Assembly (NCBI RefSeq): GCF_001244995.1
Contig: NZ_LN869529.1
Span: 1,258,957-1,322,956, forward strand
DNA length: 64,000 bases
Reading direction: 5' to 3'
Source: Intestinimonas massiliensis (ex Afouda et al. 2020)
GTDB lineage: Bacteria; Bacillota; Clostridia; Oscillospirales; Oscillospiraceae
This document shows positions 1 to 7,750 of the stretch, piece by piece; position 1 is the stretch's first letter, and the number at the start of each line of letters is the position of its first letter. The notes beneath the pieces were generated by a model that saw only the letters and a program-made list of their open reading frames with translations, had not been told where the DNA came from and searched no databases. Both the position numbers and the translations under genes were made by a program.

Positions 1-111
1 CACCCCTCTGGCACACAGGACCAGGGCGGCCAGAACCGGCAGTCCCGCCTCCGCCATGGCCATCACCTCAGGCCGGGCGGGGGCGGTAAAATTCCACTTT
101 TTATATTTCAT
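1..111 (-). CDS. recJ: RecJ single-stranded-DNA exonuclease, N-terminal fragment
   Basis: Only the first 37 codons lie in the window; the gene runs off the left edge. The peptide begins MKYKKWNFTAP and continues with a leucine-rich helix ending LCARG, which is the usual N-terminal opening of RecJ (a W-x-hydrophobic segment followed by a helix ending in RG). RecJ degrades single-stranded DNA 5' to 3' in recombination and mismatch repair. The start is ATG at 109-111 with a purine-rich GAGGGT just upstream. The catalytic DHH motifs are outside the window, so the call rests on the N-terminus alone. Confidence 0.6.
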   Translation of the reverse strand, partial: MKYKKWNFTAPARPEVMAMAEAGLPVLAALVLCARGV

Positions 112-146
112 GGTCTACCCTCAAGATTCTTGAAAATCACCCTTTA

Positions 147-704
147 TTATATCAAATCCACCCCATGGTTACAAGCATGGATTGGTATGACCTCCCGGCG
201 GGAGTTGCCGGGAGGCCGCCGGGGTATTTCAGGCGCACTCCAGATACAGTGCGATGAGCTTGATGGTCTCCCGCATGCCGTCGAAGTGGGTCCGCTCCAT
301 GCCGTGGGAGGCGTGGACGCCGGGCCCTCGTTCCCGTCCGGCGGCCCGGATGCCAGGCCCTCCGCCCGCTGGCAGCCCGCCTCCAGGGCCTCCAGGGCGA
401 AGCGGTACAGGGATACCCCCAGCTTGTCCGCCGCCGCCCTGCACCGCTCGGCCTGTTCCCTGGGCAGCCGCGCCCCCACCAATGTGCGCCGCCGGGCATC
501 CGTGCGCCGGTCCGATGTCCGCCGCTGCGCTCCCCGGCCCCGCGCCGCCGCAATCGCTACGATTAGCTCGAACATCCGTTCTACTTCCTGCGGCTTCAGC
601 GAGCGAGCCCCTTCCAGCGCGGCCTTCATGGCCGCCCGCTCGTCCGCCCCCATTTCCCGCACGCCCAGCCGGAACCGCCGGTATTTTGCTTCCTGGTTTT
701 CCAC
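147..704 (-). CDS. Hypothetical basic protein with RHH-like C-terminal helix, probably decayed at its 3' end
   Basis: I do not recognise a named family. From a GTG at 702-704, placed 7 nt after AGGGGG, the frame encodes a charged helical region (ENQEAKYRRFRLGVREMGAD) followed by LVGARLPREQAERCRAAA and LGVSLYRFALEALEAG, which resembles ribbon-helix-helix or relaxosome accessory proteins. The last ~70 codons are Ser/Pro/Arg-rich and look like an out-of-frame reading of another gene fragment (see 229-345). The original stop was therefore probably lost. In-frame ATG starts exist further upstream (732-734). Confidence 0.35.
   Translation of the reverse strand: MENQEAKYRRFRLGVREMGADERAAMKAALEGARSLKPQEVERMFELIVAIAAARGRGAQRRTSDRRTDARRRTLVGARLPREQAERCRAAADKLGVSLYRFALEALEAGCQRAEGLASGPPDGNEGPASTPPTAWSGPTSTACGRPSSSSHCIWSAPEIPRRPPGNSRREVIPIHACNHGVDLI
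229..345 (-). pseudogene. Orphan 3' fragment of another protein, possibly a metallo-aminopeptidase tail
   Basis: In a different minus-strand frame from the surrounding ORF, a short stretch reads HASHGMERTHFDGMRETIKL and ends IALYLECA at a TGA (229-231). It looks like a genuine helical C-terminus, much more so than the overlapping frame. The tail is reminiscent of zinc aminopeptidase C-termini, but I cannot name the family. No start or N-terminal portion is visible, so I read it as the remnant of a truncated gene. Confidence 0.3.
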
Positions 705-862
705 GCGCTTTCCCCCTTTGTGTCGGTACGTCATATTGTACCACCCATGTTTTATGGCCACAATATCTTGCGCCCCAAGCCCTTGCCAGGCTACCCGGCC
801 GTCCCTACGCCGTAAGGCGTATACCAAGGCGTGGGGCTATCTTATGCGGAAGGAGTCGAGCG

Positions 863-1294
863 GTGCCTATGGACGAGGAACCGGATTTTTACACACAGAA
901 GGGCTACCAGATGCGCAGCGACAAGCCCGTAACCAGCGCCATGGAGGACTATCTGGAGATGATCTGCCGCCAGGCCAGAATGGAGGGCTATGCCCGCATC
1001 AACTTTCTGGCCCACCGTCTCAACGTGCGGCCCTCCTCCGCCTCCAAGATGGTCTACCAACTCCGGGAGCTGGGGCTGGTCTCCTTCGAAAAGTACGGTC
1101 TGATCCGCCCCACGGAGGAGGGGGCCGCTCTGGGGGACTACCTGCTCCACCGCCACGACCAGCTCCATCGCTTTTTCTGCTGGGTCAACGGCACCACCGA
1201 CGAGCTGGAGCAAGTGGAGCAGGTGGAGCACTACATCAACGAGACCACCCTGCGCAATCTGGCCGCGCTGATGGACCGGCTGGACATTCCCTGA
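863..1294 (+). CDS. DtxR/MntR-family metal-dependent transcriptional regulator
   Basis: About 143 aa, slightly short for DtxR/MntR proteins, which bind DNA when loaded with Mn(II) or Fe(II) and repress metal uptake. Residues ~20-75 form the winged helix (SAMEDYLEMICR, then a recognition helix with VRPSSASKMV). The second half is the dimerisation/metal domain with HDQLHRFF and an E-x-x-E-x-x-EH stretch resembling the metal ligands. GTG 863 lies 7 nt after AAGGAG; ATG 869 is also possible. No metal transporter is adjacent, so its target is unknown. A bidirectional terminator separates it from ridA. Confidence 0.75.
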   Translation: MPMDEEPDFYTQKGYQMRSDKPVTSAMEDYLEMICRQARMEGYARINFLAHRLNVRPSSASKMVYQLRELGLVSFEKYGLIRPTEEGAALGDYLLHRHDQLHRFFCWVNGTTDELEQVEQVEHYINETTLRNLAALMDRLDIP

Positions 1295-1302
1295 GCGCGA
1301 AA

Positions 1303-1337
1303 AGCCGCCTGCGGAACTTCCGCAGGCGGCTTTGGGC
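1303..1337. terminator. Bidirectional terminator between the DtxR-like gene and ridA
   Basis: A GC-rich inverted repeat (AGCCGCCTGCGG / CCGCAGGCGGCT) is flanked by AAAA on the left and a T-rich run on the right. It suits the convergent gene ends at 1294 and 1345. Confidence 0.7.
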
Positions 1338-1344
1338 CTGTTTT

Positions 1345-1722
1345 TTACTTGCAGGCGACGCACTCAATCTCCACCAGGGCGTCCTTGGGGAGGCGGGCTA
1401 CCTCCACGGCAGCCCGGGCGGGGCAGTCAGAGGTAAAGAACTGGCCGTATACCTCGTTCATGGCGGCAAAGTCGTTCATGTCCTTCAGGAACACGCCCAC
1501 GCGCACCACGTCGGCCAGCGTCATGCCTGCGGCCTCCACAATGTGCTTCACGTTGGTCAGAGACTGGCGGGTCTGACTGGCAATGTCGCTGCCGGGAAAT
1601 GCGCCGGTGGCGGGGTCCAGGGGGAGCTGGCCGGAAACAAAGAGCATGCCGTTGGCCTTTACGCCCTGGGAATAAGGACCGATGGCGCCAGGGGCTCCAG
1701 TGGTGCTGATGATCTCACGCAT
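1345..1722 (-). CDS. ridA: RidA family enamine/imine deaminase
   Basis: 125 aa, standard length for RidA (YjgF/YER057c/UK114), a cytosolic trimer that hydrolyses reactive enamine/imine intermediates such as 2-aminoacrylate made by PLP enzymes. Seen are the N-terminal GAIGPYSQG motif, [13 protein letters not shown], the catalytic arginine region ([12 protein letters not shown]) and the closing VEIECVA. It is transcribed divergently from a YheO-type regulator at 1875. An AT-rich half-site in its leader repeats the palindrome in front of that regulator, suggesting shared control. Confidence 0.93.
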   Translation of the reverse strand: MREIISTTGAPGAIGPYSQGVKANGMLFVSGQLPLDPATGAFPGSDIASQTRQSLTNVKHIVEAAGMTLADVVRVGVFLKDMNDFAAMNEVYGQFFTSDCPARAAVEVARLPKDALVEIECVACK

Positions 1723-1739
1723 GGTGATAATCTCCTTCC

Positions 1740-1847
1740 ATATAATAAATTTTTCTCAATGTCGCTGTCCGTAGCATAAACCGTTTTCCCTGTAATGTCA
1801 ATCTTTTTCTTTTTCCTTGCTTTTCATATAATAAAGTTTTATTATAT
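1740..1847. promoter_or_regulatory. Divergent ridA/regulator control region with repeated palindromic operator
   Basis: A perfect 10-bp inverted repeat, ATATAATAAA-GT-TTTATTATAT, lies at 1826-1847 just before the regulator's ribosome site. The half-site ATATAATAAA recurs at 1740-1749 next to the ridA ribosome site. Both positions could occlude promoters or translation starts. Direct observation; the operator role is inferred. Confidence 0.55.
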
Positions 1848-1874
1848 TTACAAAAGGAAGGACGAGGTGTCACG

Positions 1875-2525
1875 ATGGATTGGAAAAAGCGCTGGACCGC
1901 GCTGGCGGAGTTTCTGGGCCAGGCGCTGGGGTCTGATTACGAGATTGCAGTGCATGATTTTACCGGAGAGGAGCCCCGGCTTCTGGCCCTGGTCAATCCC
2001 CAGGTCAGCGGCCGGGCTCAGAACGCTCCCCCCAGCAACCTTGCCCTGGACTTCTGGCGCAGCCGGACCTTTGAGGGCTCTGACGGCCGAACCGGCTACC
2101 GGGGCGTATCCGCCTCCGGCGAGGCGCTGCGCTGCTCCACCTTTTTCATCAAGGACGACGGGGATGCGCTGCTGGGAATGCTGTGCATCAACTTTGCCTC
2201 CGGGCGGTACGACGCCTTTGCCCGGTCGGTCACCGCCTTTCTGGAGGAGGCCGGCCGTCTCTCCCCCGCCGACCCCGAAGCGCCGGTGGAGTTCTTCTCC
2301 GCCTCGGTGGAGCAGGTCTTTGAACGGGCGGTGGGCCGGCTTTTCGGCGGCTCCGGCCGTCCCGCCCGCCTGACGCAGGCCCAGAAGCGTGTCCTCGTCC
2401 GCCTGCTGGACCAGGAGGGCGTCTTCCGGCTCAAGGGCTCCGCGGCGGAGGTGGCGCGGCTCATGGGGGCCTCCCCCGCCAGCGTGTACCGCTATCTGAC
2501 CGAGACGCGCCGCACACGGGACTGA
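1875..2525 (+). CDS. YheO/DauR-type PAS-like transcriptional regulator
   Basis: 216 aa. Residues ~5-120 match the YheO-like PAS ligand-binding domain (GSDYEIAVHDF, later FFIKDDGDALLGMLCINF), which opens with a statement of its own domain. The C-terminus (~165-216) carries a helix-turn-helix: LTQAQKRVLVRLLDQEGVF, then VARLMGASPASVYRYL. In DauR such proteins control D-amino-acid catabolism. Here the divergent neighbour is ridA, so control of an imine-generating pathway is plausible. ATG follows an AGGAAGGA-type ribosome site. Confidence 0.75.
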   Translation: MDWKKRWTALAEFLGQALGSDYEIAVHDFTGEEPRLLALVNPQVSGRAQNAPPSNLALDFWRSRTFEGSDGRTGYRGVSASGEALRCSTFFIKDDGDALLGMLCINFASGRYDAFARSVTAFLEEAGRLSPADPEAPVEFFSASVEQVFERAVGRLFGGSGRPARLTQAQKRVLVRLLDQEGVFRLKGSAAEVARLMGASPASVYRYLTETRRTRD

Positions 2526-2603
2526 GCTTCGACCTTTTTCGGGGGATTTTTCGTCTCTCCCGCGTTATGGTGAGATCATCCCATACGCAGAGGAGGCGTC
2601 GCT

Positions 2604-2730
2604 GTGAGACACCGGCTCACCGTTTTCTGGGCGGCCTTGGTATTGATTGGCCTGCTCACCGGCCTGCTGCTGGCCGCCGGCGGTTCCTTTCGGCCCTCCA
2701 GGCCGGAGGGCCGCGCTTCCTTCGGTGATC
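2604..2730 (+). pseudogene. Possible truncated small membrane protein
   Basis: A GTG 7 nt after AGGAGG opens a frame beginning with one clear transmembrane helix (VFWAALVLIGLLTGLLLAAG). The frame then runs through the terminator of the neighbouring minus-strand gene and loses protein character. It looks like the 5' end of a gene whose remainder is gone. Low confidence. Confidence 0.22.
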
Positions 2731-2766
2731 TAAAAAGCACCCCCGGCTCGTCGGAGCCGGGGGTGC
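2731..2766 (-). terminator. Terminator of the HAD phosphatase/ligase/glycosyltransferase operon
   Basis: Stem GCACCCCCGGCTC / GAGCCGGGGGTGC with a GTCG loop at 2737-2766, followed on the minus strand by a U-rich run, six bases past the gene's stop at 2772. Confidence 0.8.
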
Positions 2767-2771
2767 CTCTT

Positions 2772-3578
2772 TCATCGTCCGAAGAACCGCTCCAGACAGG
2801 CGCGGACGGCGTCTTCCTCATTGCTGCAGACGACGAAGTCGGCCGCCGCCCGGAGCGCCGGGTCGGCATTGGACACCGCCACGCCGGTGCCGGCGTATTG
2901 GAGCATCTCCAGGTCGTTCATGGCGTCGCCCAGGGCCACCACCTGCTCCCGCGGCACGCCGATGCGCTCCAACAGCAGCTTCAGCGCCGCACCCTTGGAC
3001 ACCTCCAGCGGCAGGATCTCCAGATAGGTGTCCTCGGAAAAAACAATGCGGGCCAGCCCCTCCACCCGGGGGCGCAGGAAAGCCTCCACCTCCAGCATAT
3101 AGGCGTGGGTCTGGGTGAGCAGCACCTTGTTCCACGGCCGCTCCGCCGTCTCCACCGTGGCGGGCAGGGCGGGGCGCTTCTCCCGGGCCATCAGGTCCTC
3201 GATGTTGGCGTTGGTCCGCAGGGCGTAAAAGCCGTCCAGTCCGCTGTAGACCGCAGCCCCCATCTCGGGAAAACGCTCCATCAGCTCGGCCACCAGACGC
3301 TCCAGCCCTGCCGGGAGGGGATGGCGGTAGAAGATCTCTCCGGTGTGCAGGTCGCAGACCAGACCGCCGTTGCCCGCGATCACCGGCGCGTTGAGATAGG
3401 GCAGCAGCTCCGGGAACGCCCGGATGGCCGCCGGGGCCCGCCCGGAGGCCACGGTAAAAAGGCCGCCGCCCGCCACATGGCGGGCGATGGCCTCCAGATT
3501 GGCCCTACTGATGGAGGAGTCCTCCCGGAGCAGAGTATGGTCCATGTCGGAAATCAGGAGTCTGGGGACAGCTTGCAC
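2772..3578 (-). CDS. Cof-type HAD-superfamily phosphatase
   Basis: 268 aa, usual Cof/YidA size (type IIB cap). Motif I is LLISDMDHTLL with the nucleophile DxD; motif II is the TVASGRAP segment; motif III lysine lies in LEVSKGAALK; motif IV is ALGDAMNDLEM. Such enzymes dephosphorylate sugar phosphates or flavin precursors; the substrate cannot be read here. GTG 3576-3578 is preferred because GGAGG lies 8 nt upstream. The open frame continues further only as a shadow of the ligase gene, whose stop at 3593 is 14 nt away, so the two are co-transcribed. Confidence 0.85.
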   Translation of the reverse strand: MQAVPRLLISDMDHTLLREDSSISRANLEAIARHVAGGGLFTVASGRAPAAIRAFPELLPYLNAPVIAGNGGLVCDLHTGEIFYRHPLPAGLERLVAELMERFPEMGAAVYSGLDGFYALRTNANIEDLMAREKRPALPATVETAERPWNKVLLTQTHAYMLEVEAFLRPRVEGLARIVFSEDTYLEILPLEVSKGAALKLLLERIGVPREQVVALGDAMNDLEMLQYAGTGVAVSNADPALRAAADFVVCSNEEDAVRACLERFFGR

Positions 3579-3592
3579 GGTCAGGTCCTCCG

Positions 3593-5122
3593 TTACTTGG
3601 ATTTCTTCGCCAGCTTGACGCCCGAGAGCATCACGGCAAATACGAACCAGAACACCACCATGACTCTGGGATAATTCCAGATGTAGTCGGCGATGCCGCA
3701 CACCAGGATACCCGCCATGGAGGCCGCCCCGCCGATGGTGACCATCCGCACGGGGGCGGGACAGCCGGGCATTTTGACGGACTTGGCGGCGGCCTTGATC
3801 CCCGCCAGCAGGGCGGCGACAAAGCAGGCGATCCCCAGCAGGCCCGTCTCCAGCCACACCTGCAGATAGATGTCGTGGGCGTGGACAAAGGGGGCGGTGC
3901 CATGGTACAGGTTCAGGTCGGCCACCGCCTTGCGGACCACGTCGGTGCCCAGCCCGGCGCCCCGGATGGGCCGCGCCCGGATGAGCCGCAGGGCGGCCTC
4001 ATACAGGGGAAAGCGGCTGGAGGTAGAGGTGTCCTTGAGGTTGAAGATGGTCAGGATGCGGTTGAAAATGGTGTCGGGCAGCAGGGGCAGGGCCAGCAGG
4101 CCCAGCAGGAGAAAGGCCGGAATGAGCCTGCGGTTCCATAGGAATACAAAGACGGCGGCGGCCGCGACCAGACCGATCCAACTGGCCCGGGCGTAAGTCA
4201 TGCCTATGGCCAGGGCCCCCAGCCCCAGGGCGATCAGAGCTCCCAAGCGCCCCCAGCCGGTACGGCTGCCCAGCAGCAGGGCCACGCCAAGGGGGATGAG
4301 CAGTACCAGCACCTGTGCGAAGGCGTTGGGATTGTCAAACACGGCGTACACCCGGCCGGGCATCCCCTCGTTGAGGAGGGCGTCCACATAGGAGTAGTTG
4401 ACCTCCACACCCTGGATGCGCTGATAGACCGCGTAAAGTCCGGTGCCGGCCATGGCCAGGCTGGCCATACCGGCCAGCCGCAGGAGCTGCTCGGTCCGCT
4501 CCACGGCGCTGACCGTCACGACCACGCACAGCATGCACGTGAGGTGGAAAAACAAAAAGCGCAGGGACAGAGCCGAGGAGTAGGACACCGGCCAAGCCAG
4601 ACAGACGGCGAAGGCAAAGCACAGGGCGTAGGGCCCCACGCTCTTGAAGTCCAGCCGGAGGTTCCGGTTCCGCATCCCCCCCGCCAGGAAGAGCAGGAGC
4701 ATCAGGACATATCCCATCAGGCTGTAGCGGTTGTCCCAGTGCTCATAGGGGATGATGAGGATGCCGGCCATCAGCCAGCCGATGGCCGCGGGGACCTGCT
4801 CGCCCATGGAGAAGGCCAGCAGAGCAAAGAAGCTGTTGTCAAAGACCGGCTTTGCCTTCCGGTAGATCCAGTGGAGCAGGGCGGCCGGCAGGTTGACCGC
4901 CGTCTCCGCCACCGTGCAGGCCAGGCTGCTCCGCCAGGCTCTCGGCAGGGTCCCGTCCCGGGTGAGGAAGGTCATGACCGCGCTGCCGTGAAAGAGGCGG
5001 GTCCATCCACGGGACAGGGCGGTCAGCCCCCGGTGGACGGCGCTGCCCTCATACCAGCGGCAGAGCACATACCACAGGCGCAGCAGCAGCCCGCCGACCA
5101 GGCTGTTTTCGAAAATCACCAT
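3593..5122 (-). CDS. O-antigen ligase/polymerase family membrane protein
   Basis: 509 aa with about a dozen hydrophobic helices. The periplasm-facing loop has RFPLYEAALRLIRARP and PFVHAHDIYLQVWLETG, typical of the Wzy_C/WaaL domain (arginine-rich loop plus conserved histidine). These proteins join or polymerise undecaprenyl-linked glycans at the outer face of the membrane. In a Gram-positive setting the product would be a capsule or wall polysaccharide. It lies 10 nt after a glycosyltransferase gene and before a HAD phosphatase, forming a small surface-glycan cluster. Confidence 0.8.
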   Translation of the reverse strand: MVIFENSLVGGLLLRLWYVLCRWYEGSAVHRGLTALSRGWTRLFHGSAVMTFLTRDGTLPRAWRSSLACTVAETAVNLPAALLHWIYRKAKPVFDNSFFALLAFSMGEQVPAAIGWLMAGILIIPYEHWDNRYSLMGYVLMLLLFLAGGMRNRNLRLDFKSVGPYALCFAFAVCLAWPVSYSSALSLRFLFFHLTCMLCVVVTVSAVERTEQLLRLAGMASLAMAGTGLYAVYQRIQGVEVNYSYVDALLNEGMPGRVYAVFDNPNAFAQVLVLLIPLGVALLLGSRTGWGRLGALIALGLGALAIGMTYARASWIGLVAAAAVFVFLWNRRLIPAFLLLGLLALPLLPDTIFNRILTIFNLKDTSTSSRFPLYEAALRLIRARPIRGAGLGTDVVRKAVADLNLYHGTAPFVHAHDIYLQVWLETGLLGIACFVAALLAGIKAAAKSVKMPGCPAPVRMVTIGGAASMAGILVCGIADYIWNYPRVMVVFWFVFAVMLSGVKLAKKSK

Positions 5123-5131
5123 AAGTGGGCC

Positions 5132-6157
5132 TCACTTTCCCCGATTTTTGACGGTATACAGCAGGGTCAGCAGCCAAAACTGCCGCTTGCAGACCAGGTC
5201 CGCCACCATCTGTTTGTTCCTGCCCAGGCCCTGGGGCCGGATGGAGCGGATGGCGTGGGCCATATCGGGCTCCATGGTGAAGGCCTCCACCCGGCGGCGC
5301 TTGTCCCGGGAGGCGGCGGGGTTTCCCGGGGCATACTCGTTGCCGATGGCGATGAGCAGCCCCGCCCAGCAGGTGCTGTCCGCCCATCCGGGATCATCCT
5401 TCTCCAGGCCGTACCGGTGGACCAGGGCCCGTTTGGCCTCCAGAAATGTTCGAAACGTGTCCATATAGTCGGGCAGGTAATTCCGGGTCACCGAGGCCGG
5501 GTTGTGCAGGTAGTAATACAGCGGCTCGTCCAGCACCACCAGCCTCTCCGCCAGGCAAAAATACTCCATCAGGAAGAGTTCGTCCTCCAGATAGGCCCCG
5601 GCAAAACGGATGTCATGGGCGGCAATGATGTCCCGGCGGAACAAAAACCGCCAGATAAAACCGTTGAGCACCTCGCCGGGCCGGCCCAGCCGCTGCCCCA
5701 GCAGCCGGTCCACAATGCCGCGCCGGAATTCCTCCCGGCCGTACACCCCGGCGGGCATGGCGGCGGGCTCCGCCCACCGGCGCCCCCCCGGCTCCACATT
5801 CCAGTGGGCGCATCCGGCGGAGTCGGCTCCCGCCTCCTCCAGCGCCGTCCACAGGCGCTCAAAGGCCTTCGCGTCGATCCAGTCGTCGGCGTCAATGAAG
5901 AAGAGATACTCCCCCCGGGCCTCCCGCATCCCCAGGTTCCGGGCGGAGGAGACCCCGCCGTTGCCCTTGTGGAACACCCGCACCCGAGGGTCCCGGGCGG
6001 CGTATTCGTCGCAGAGCCGCCCGCTCTTGTCCGGGGACCCGTCGTCCACCAGCAGCAGCTCCCAGTCCTGGAAGGTCTGGGCAAAAACCGACTCCACGCA
6101 TGTGGGGAGCACGGCCTCCGCCCGGTAGACCGGCACAATAATGGAAATTTTGGGCAT
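5132..6157 (-). CDS. Family 2 glycosyltransferase
   Basis: 341 aa. The GT-A fold starts directly at the N-terminus: ISIIVPVYRAEAVLPTCVES, LLVDDGSPDKSG, then GNGGVSSARNLG and the nucleotide-sugar/metal DxD in FIDADDWID (~residue 90). The C-terminal third is helical and characteristic of EpsJ-like enzymes that add sugars to lipid-linked glycans. The acceptor is unknown. It lies immediately upstream of the ligase gene and 17 nt after metK, so metK transcription may read into it. Confidence 0.87.
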   Translation of the reverse strand: MPKISIIVPVYRAEAVLPTCVESVFAQTFQDWELLLVDDGSPDKSGRLCDEYAARDPRVRVFHKGNGGVSSARNLGMREARGEYLFFIDADDWIDAKAFERLWTALEEAGADSAGCAHWNVEPGGRRWAEPAAMPAGVYGREEFRRGIVDRLLGQRLGRPGEVLNGFIWRFLFRRDIIAAHDIRFAGAYLEDELFLMEYFCLAERLVVLDEPLYYYLHNPASVTRNYLPDYMDTFRTFLEAKRALVHRYGLEKDDPGWADSTCWAGLLIAIGNEYAPGNPAASRDKRRRVEAFTMEPDMAHAIRSIRPQGLGRNKQMVADLVCKRQFWLLTLLYTVKNRGK

Positions 6158-6174
6158 GCACAGCCCTCCGATCC

Positions 6175-7362
6175 TTACTTCAGATACTGCTTCAGCGTCT
6201 CCGCCCGGTCGGTCCGCTCCCAGGGCAGGTCGATGTCCGTGCGGCCGAAGTGGCCGTAAGCGGCGGTCTGCTCATAGATGGGACGGCGCAGATCCAGGTC
6301 CCGGATGATGGCCGCGGGGCGCAGGTCGAAGTGCTTGTCCACGATCTGCGCCAGCGCCTCGTCCTCCAGCCGTCCGGTGCCGAAGGTGTCCACCAGCACG
6401 GACACCGGATGAGCCACGCCGATGGCGTAGGCCAGCTCGATCTGGCACTTCCGGGCCAGTCCGGCAGCCACCAGGTTCTTGGCCGCGTACCGGGCCATAT
6501 AGGCGGCCGAGCGGTCCACCTTAGTGGGGTCCTTGCCGGAGAAGCAGCCGCCGCCGTGGCTGGCGGAGCCGCCGTAGGTGTCCACGATGATCTTCCGGCC
6601 GGTGAGGCCGGTGTCGCCCACCGGGCCGCCCACCACGAAGCGGCCGGTGGGGTTGACGTAGATCTTGGTCTCCTTGTCGATAAAACGGGCGGGGATGACG
6701 GGCCGGATGATGGTCTCGGTGACTGCCTCCCGCAGGTCCTTGAGGGCAATGTCCGGGTCGTGCTGGGTGGAGACCACGATGGCGGGGCAGCGCAGCACGC
6801 TGCCGTCGGCGTCATACTCCACGGTGACCTGGCTCTTGCCGTCGGGGCGCAGCCAGGTGAGCTCGCCGCTCTTGCGCGCCTCGGTCAGGCGGCGGCAGAG
6901 CTGGTGGGCCATGGAGATGGGCGCGGGCATCAGCTCGGCGGTCTCGTCGCAGGCATAGCCGAACATCATACCCTGGTCGCCGGCCCCCACCAGGTCCAGG
7001 GGGTCGGAGTCGCCGCCCTGCTGTACCTCATAGGACTGGTTGACGCCCATGGCGATGTCGGGGGACTGCTCGTCGATGGCGGTCATAACGGCGCAGGAGC
7101 GGTAATCGAAGCCGTAGGCCGGGTCGGTGTAGCCGATGCGCTGCACGGTCTTCCGGGCAATGGCGGGGATGTCGGTGTAGTGGGAGGTGGTGATCTCGCC
7201 CATGACCACGATCATGCCGGTGGTGGTGAAGGTCTCACAGGCCACATGGGCGGTGGGATCGCTGGCCAGGATATCGTCCAGAACGGCGTCGGAAATCTGG
7301 TCGCATACCTTGTCGGGATGCCCCTCGGTAACGGACTCAGAGGTAAATACGCGATGACTCAT
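6175..7362 (-). CDS. metK: S-adenosylmethionine synthetase
   Basis: 395 aa, full family length. It makes SAM from methionine and ATP. Visible are [19 protein letters not shown] (ATP/Mg site), [11 protein letters not shown], the flexible-loop region, [12 protein letters not shown], and the late [15 protein letters not shown] loop. ATG 7360-7362 follows AAAGGA; an upstream open frame is only riboswitch sequence. The gene is preceded by a SAM-I riboswitch and an intrinsic attenuator, giving direct feedback by its product. Confidence 0.97.
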   Translation of the reverse strand: MSHRVFTSESVTEGHPDKVCDQISDAVLDDILASDPTAHVACETFTTTGMIVVMGEITTSHYTDIPAIARKTVQRIGYTDPAYGFDYRSCAVMTAIDEQSPDIAMGVNQSYEVQQGGDSDPLDLVGAGDQGMMFGYACDETAELMPAPISMAHQLCRRLTEARKSGELTWLRPDGKSQVTVEYDADGSVLRCPAIVVSTQHDPDIALKDLREAVTETIIRPVIPARFIDKETKIYVNPTGRFVVGGPVGDTGLTGRKIIVDTYGGSASHGGGCFSGKDPTKVDRSAAYMARYAAKNLVAAGLARKCQIELAYAIGVAHPVSVLVDTFGTGRLEDEALAQIVDKHFDLRPAAIIRDLDLRRPIYEQTAAYGHFGRTDIDLPWERTDRAETLKQYLK

Positions 7363-7421
7363 AGTGTTGTTCCATTCCTTTCTCTTGTCGGGAAGTCCGC
7401 CCGGCCGCCGGACGATGGGCA

Positions 7422-7454
7422 CAAAAAATGCGCTCCATGGTCCAACGGAGCGCA
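7422..7454 (-). terminator. Attenuator hairpin of the metK SAM riboswitch
   Basis: Minus-strand stem TGCGCTCC...GGAGCGCA followed by TTTTTT, immediately after the S-box aptamer and ~60 nt before the metK start. Position and form fit transcription termination in the SAM-bound state. Confidence 0.85.
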
Positions 7455-7563
7455 CGAACTTCATCCTCATCTTTCGAACACTGCCGCCGGATTTGGCACC
7501 TTGCGGAACACCACAGGTTGCCGGGCTTCATCGGGCCGTTCCCTCCGCCACTCTCGATAAGGT
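7455..7563 (-). ncRNA. SAM-I (S-box) riboswitch upstream of metK
   Basis: On the minus strand the leader reads CTTATCGAGAGTGGCGGAGG, then GGCCCGATGAAGCCCGGCAA, GGTGCCAAATCC and a closing GATGAG. These are the invariant P1 5' strand, internal loop, kink-turn/P2 and P3 elements of the S-box aptamer. Identity rests on these signatures and on the gene controlled. Confidence 0.95.
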
Positions 7564-7581
7564 TATTCTGTTGTGCTCTTC

Positions 7582-7610
7582 ATTATAGCCGCAGGCATCC
7601 CCGATGTCAA
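7582..7610 (-). promoter_or_regulatory. Sigma-A promoter of metK
   Basis: TTGACA (7605-7610) and TATAAT (7582-7587) on the minus strand, both consensus, with exactly 17 nt between, about 20 nt before the riboswitch begins. Confidence 0.9.
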
Positions 7611-7750
7611 GGCAACGGACTGGAATGTATTTTACCATATTTGCAAAAGTGTCGTAAAGAGATATCCTGCAAAGTTTACAAATTCTTATAGACTTCCCCG
7701 CGGAATACGGGTAGAATATGTCATACACGAAACATGAGGAGGTCCTGTCC

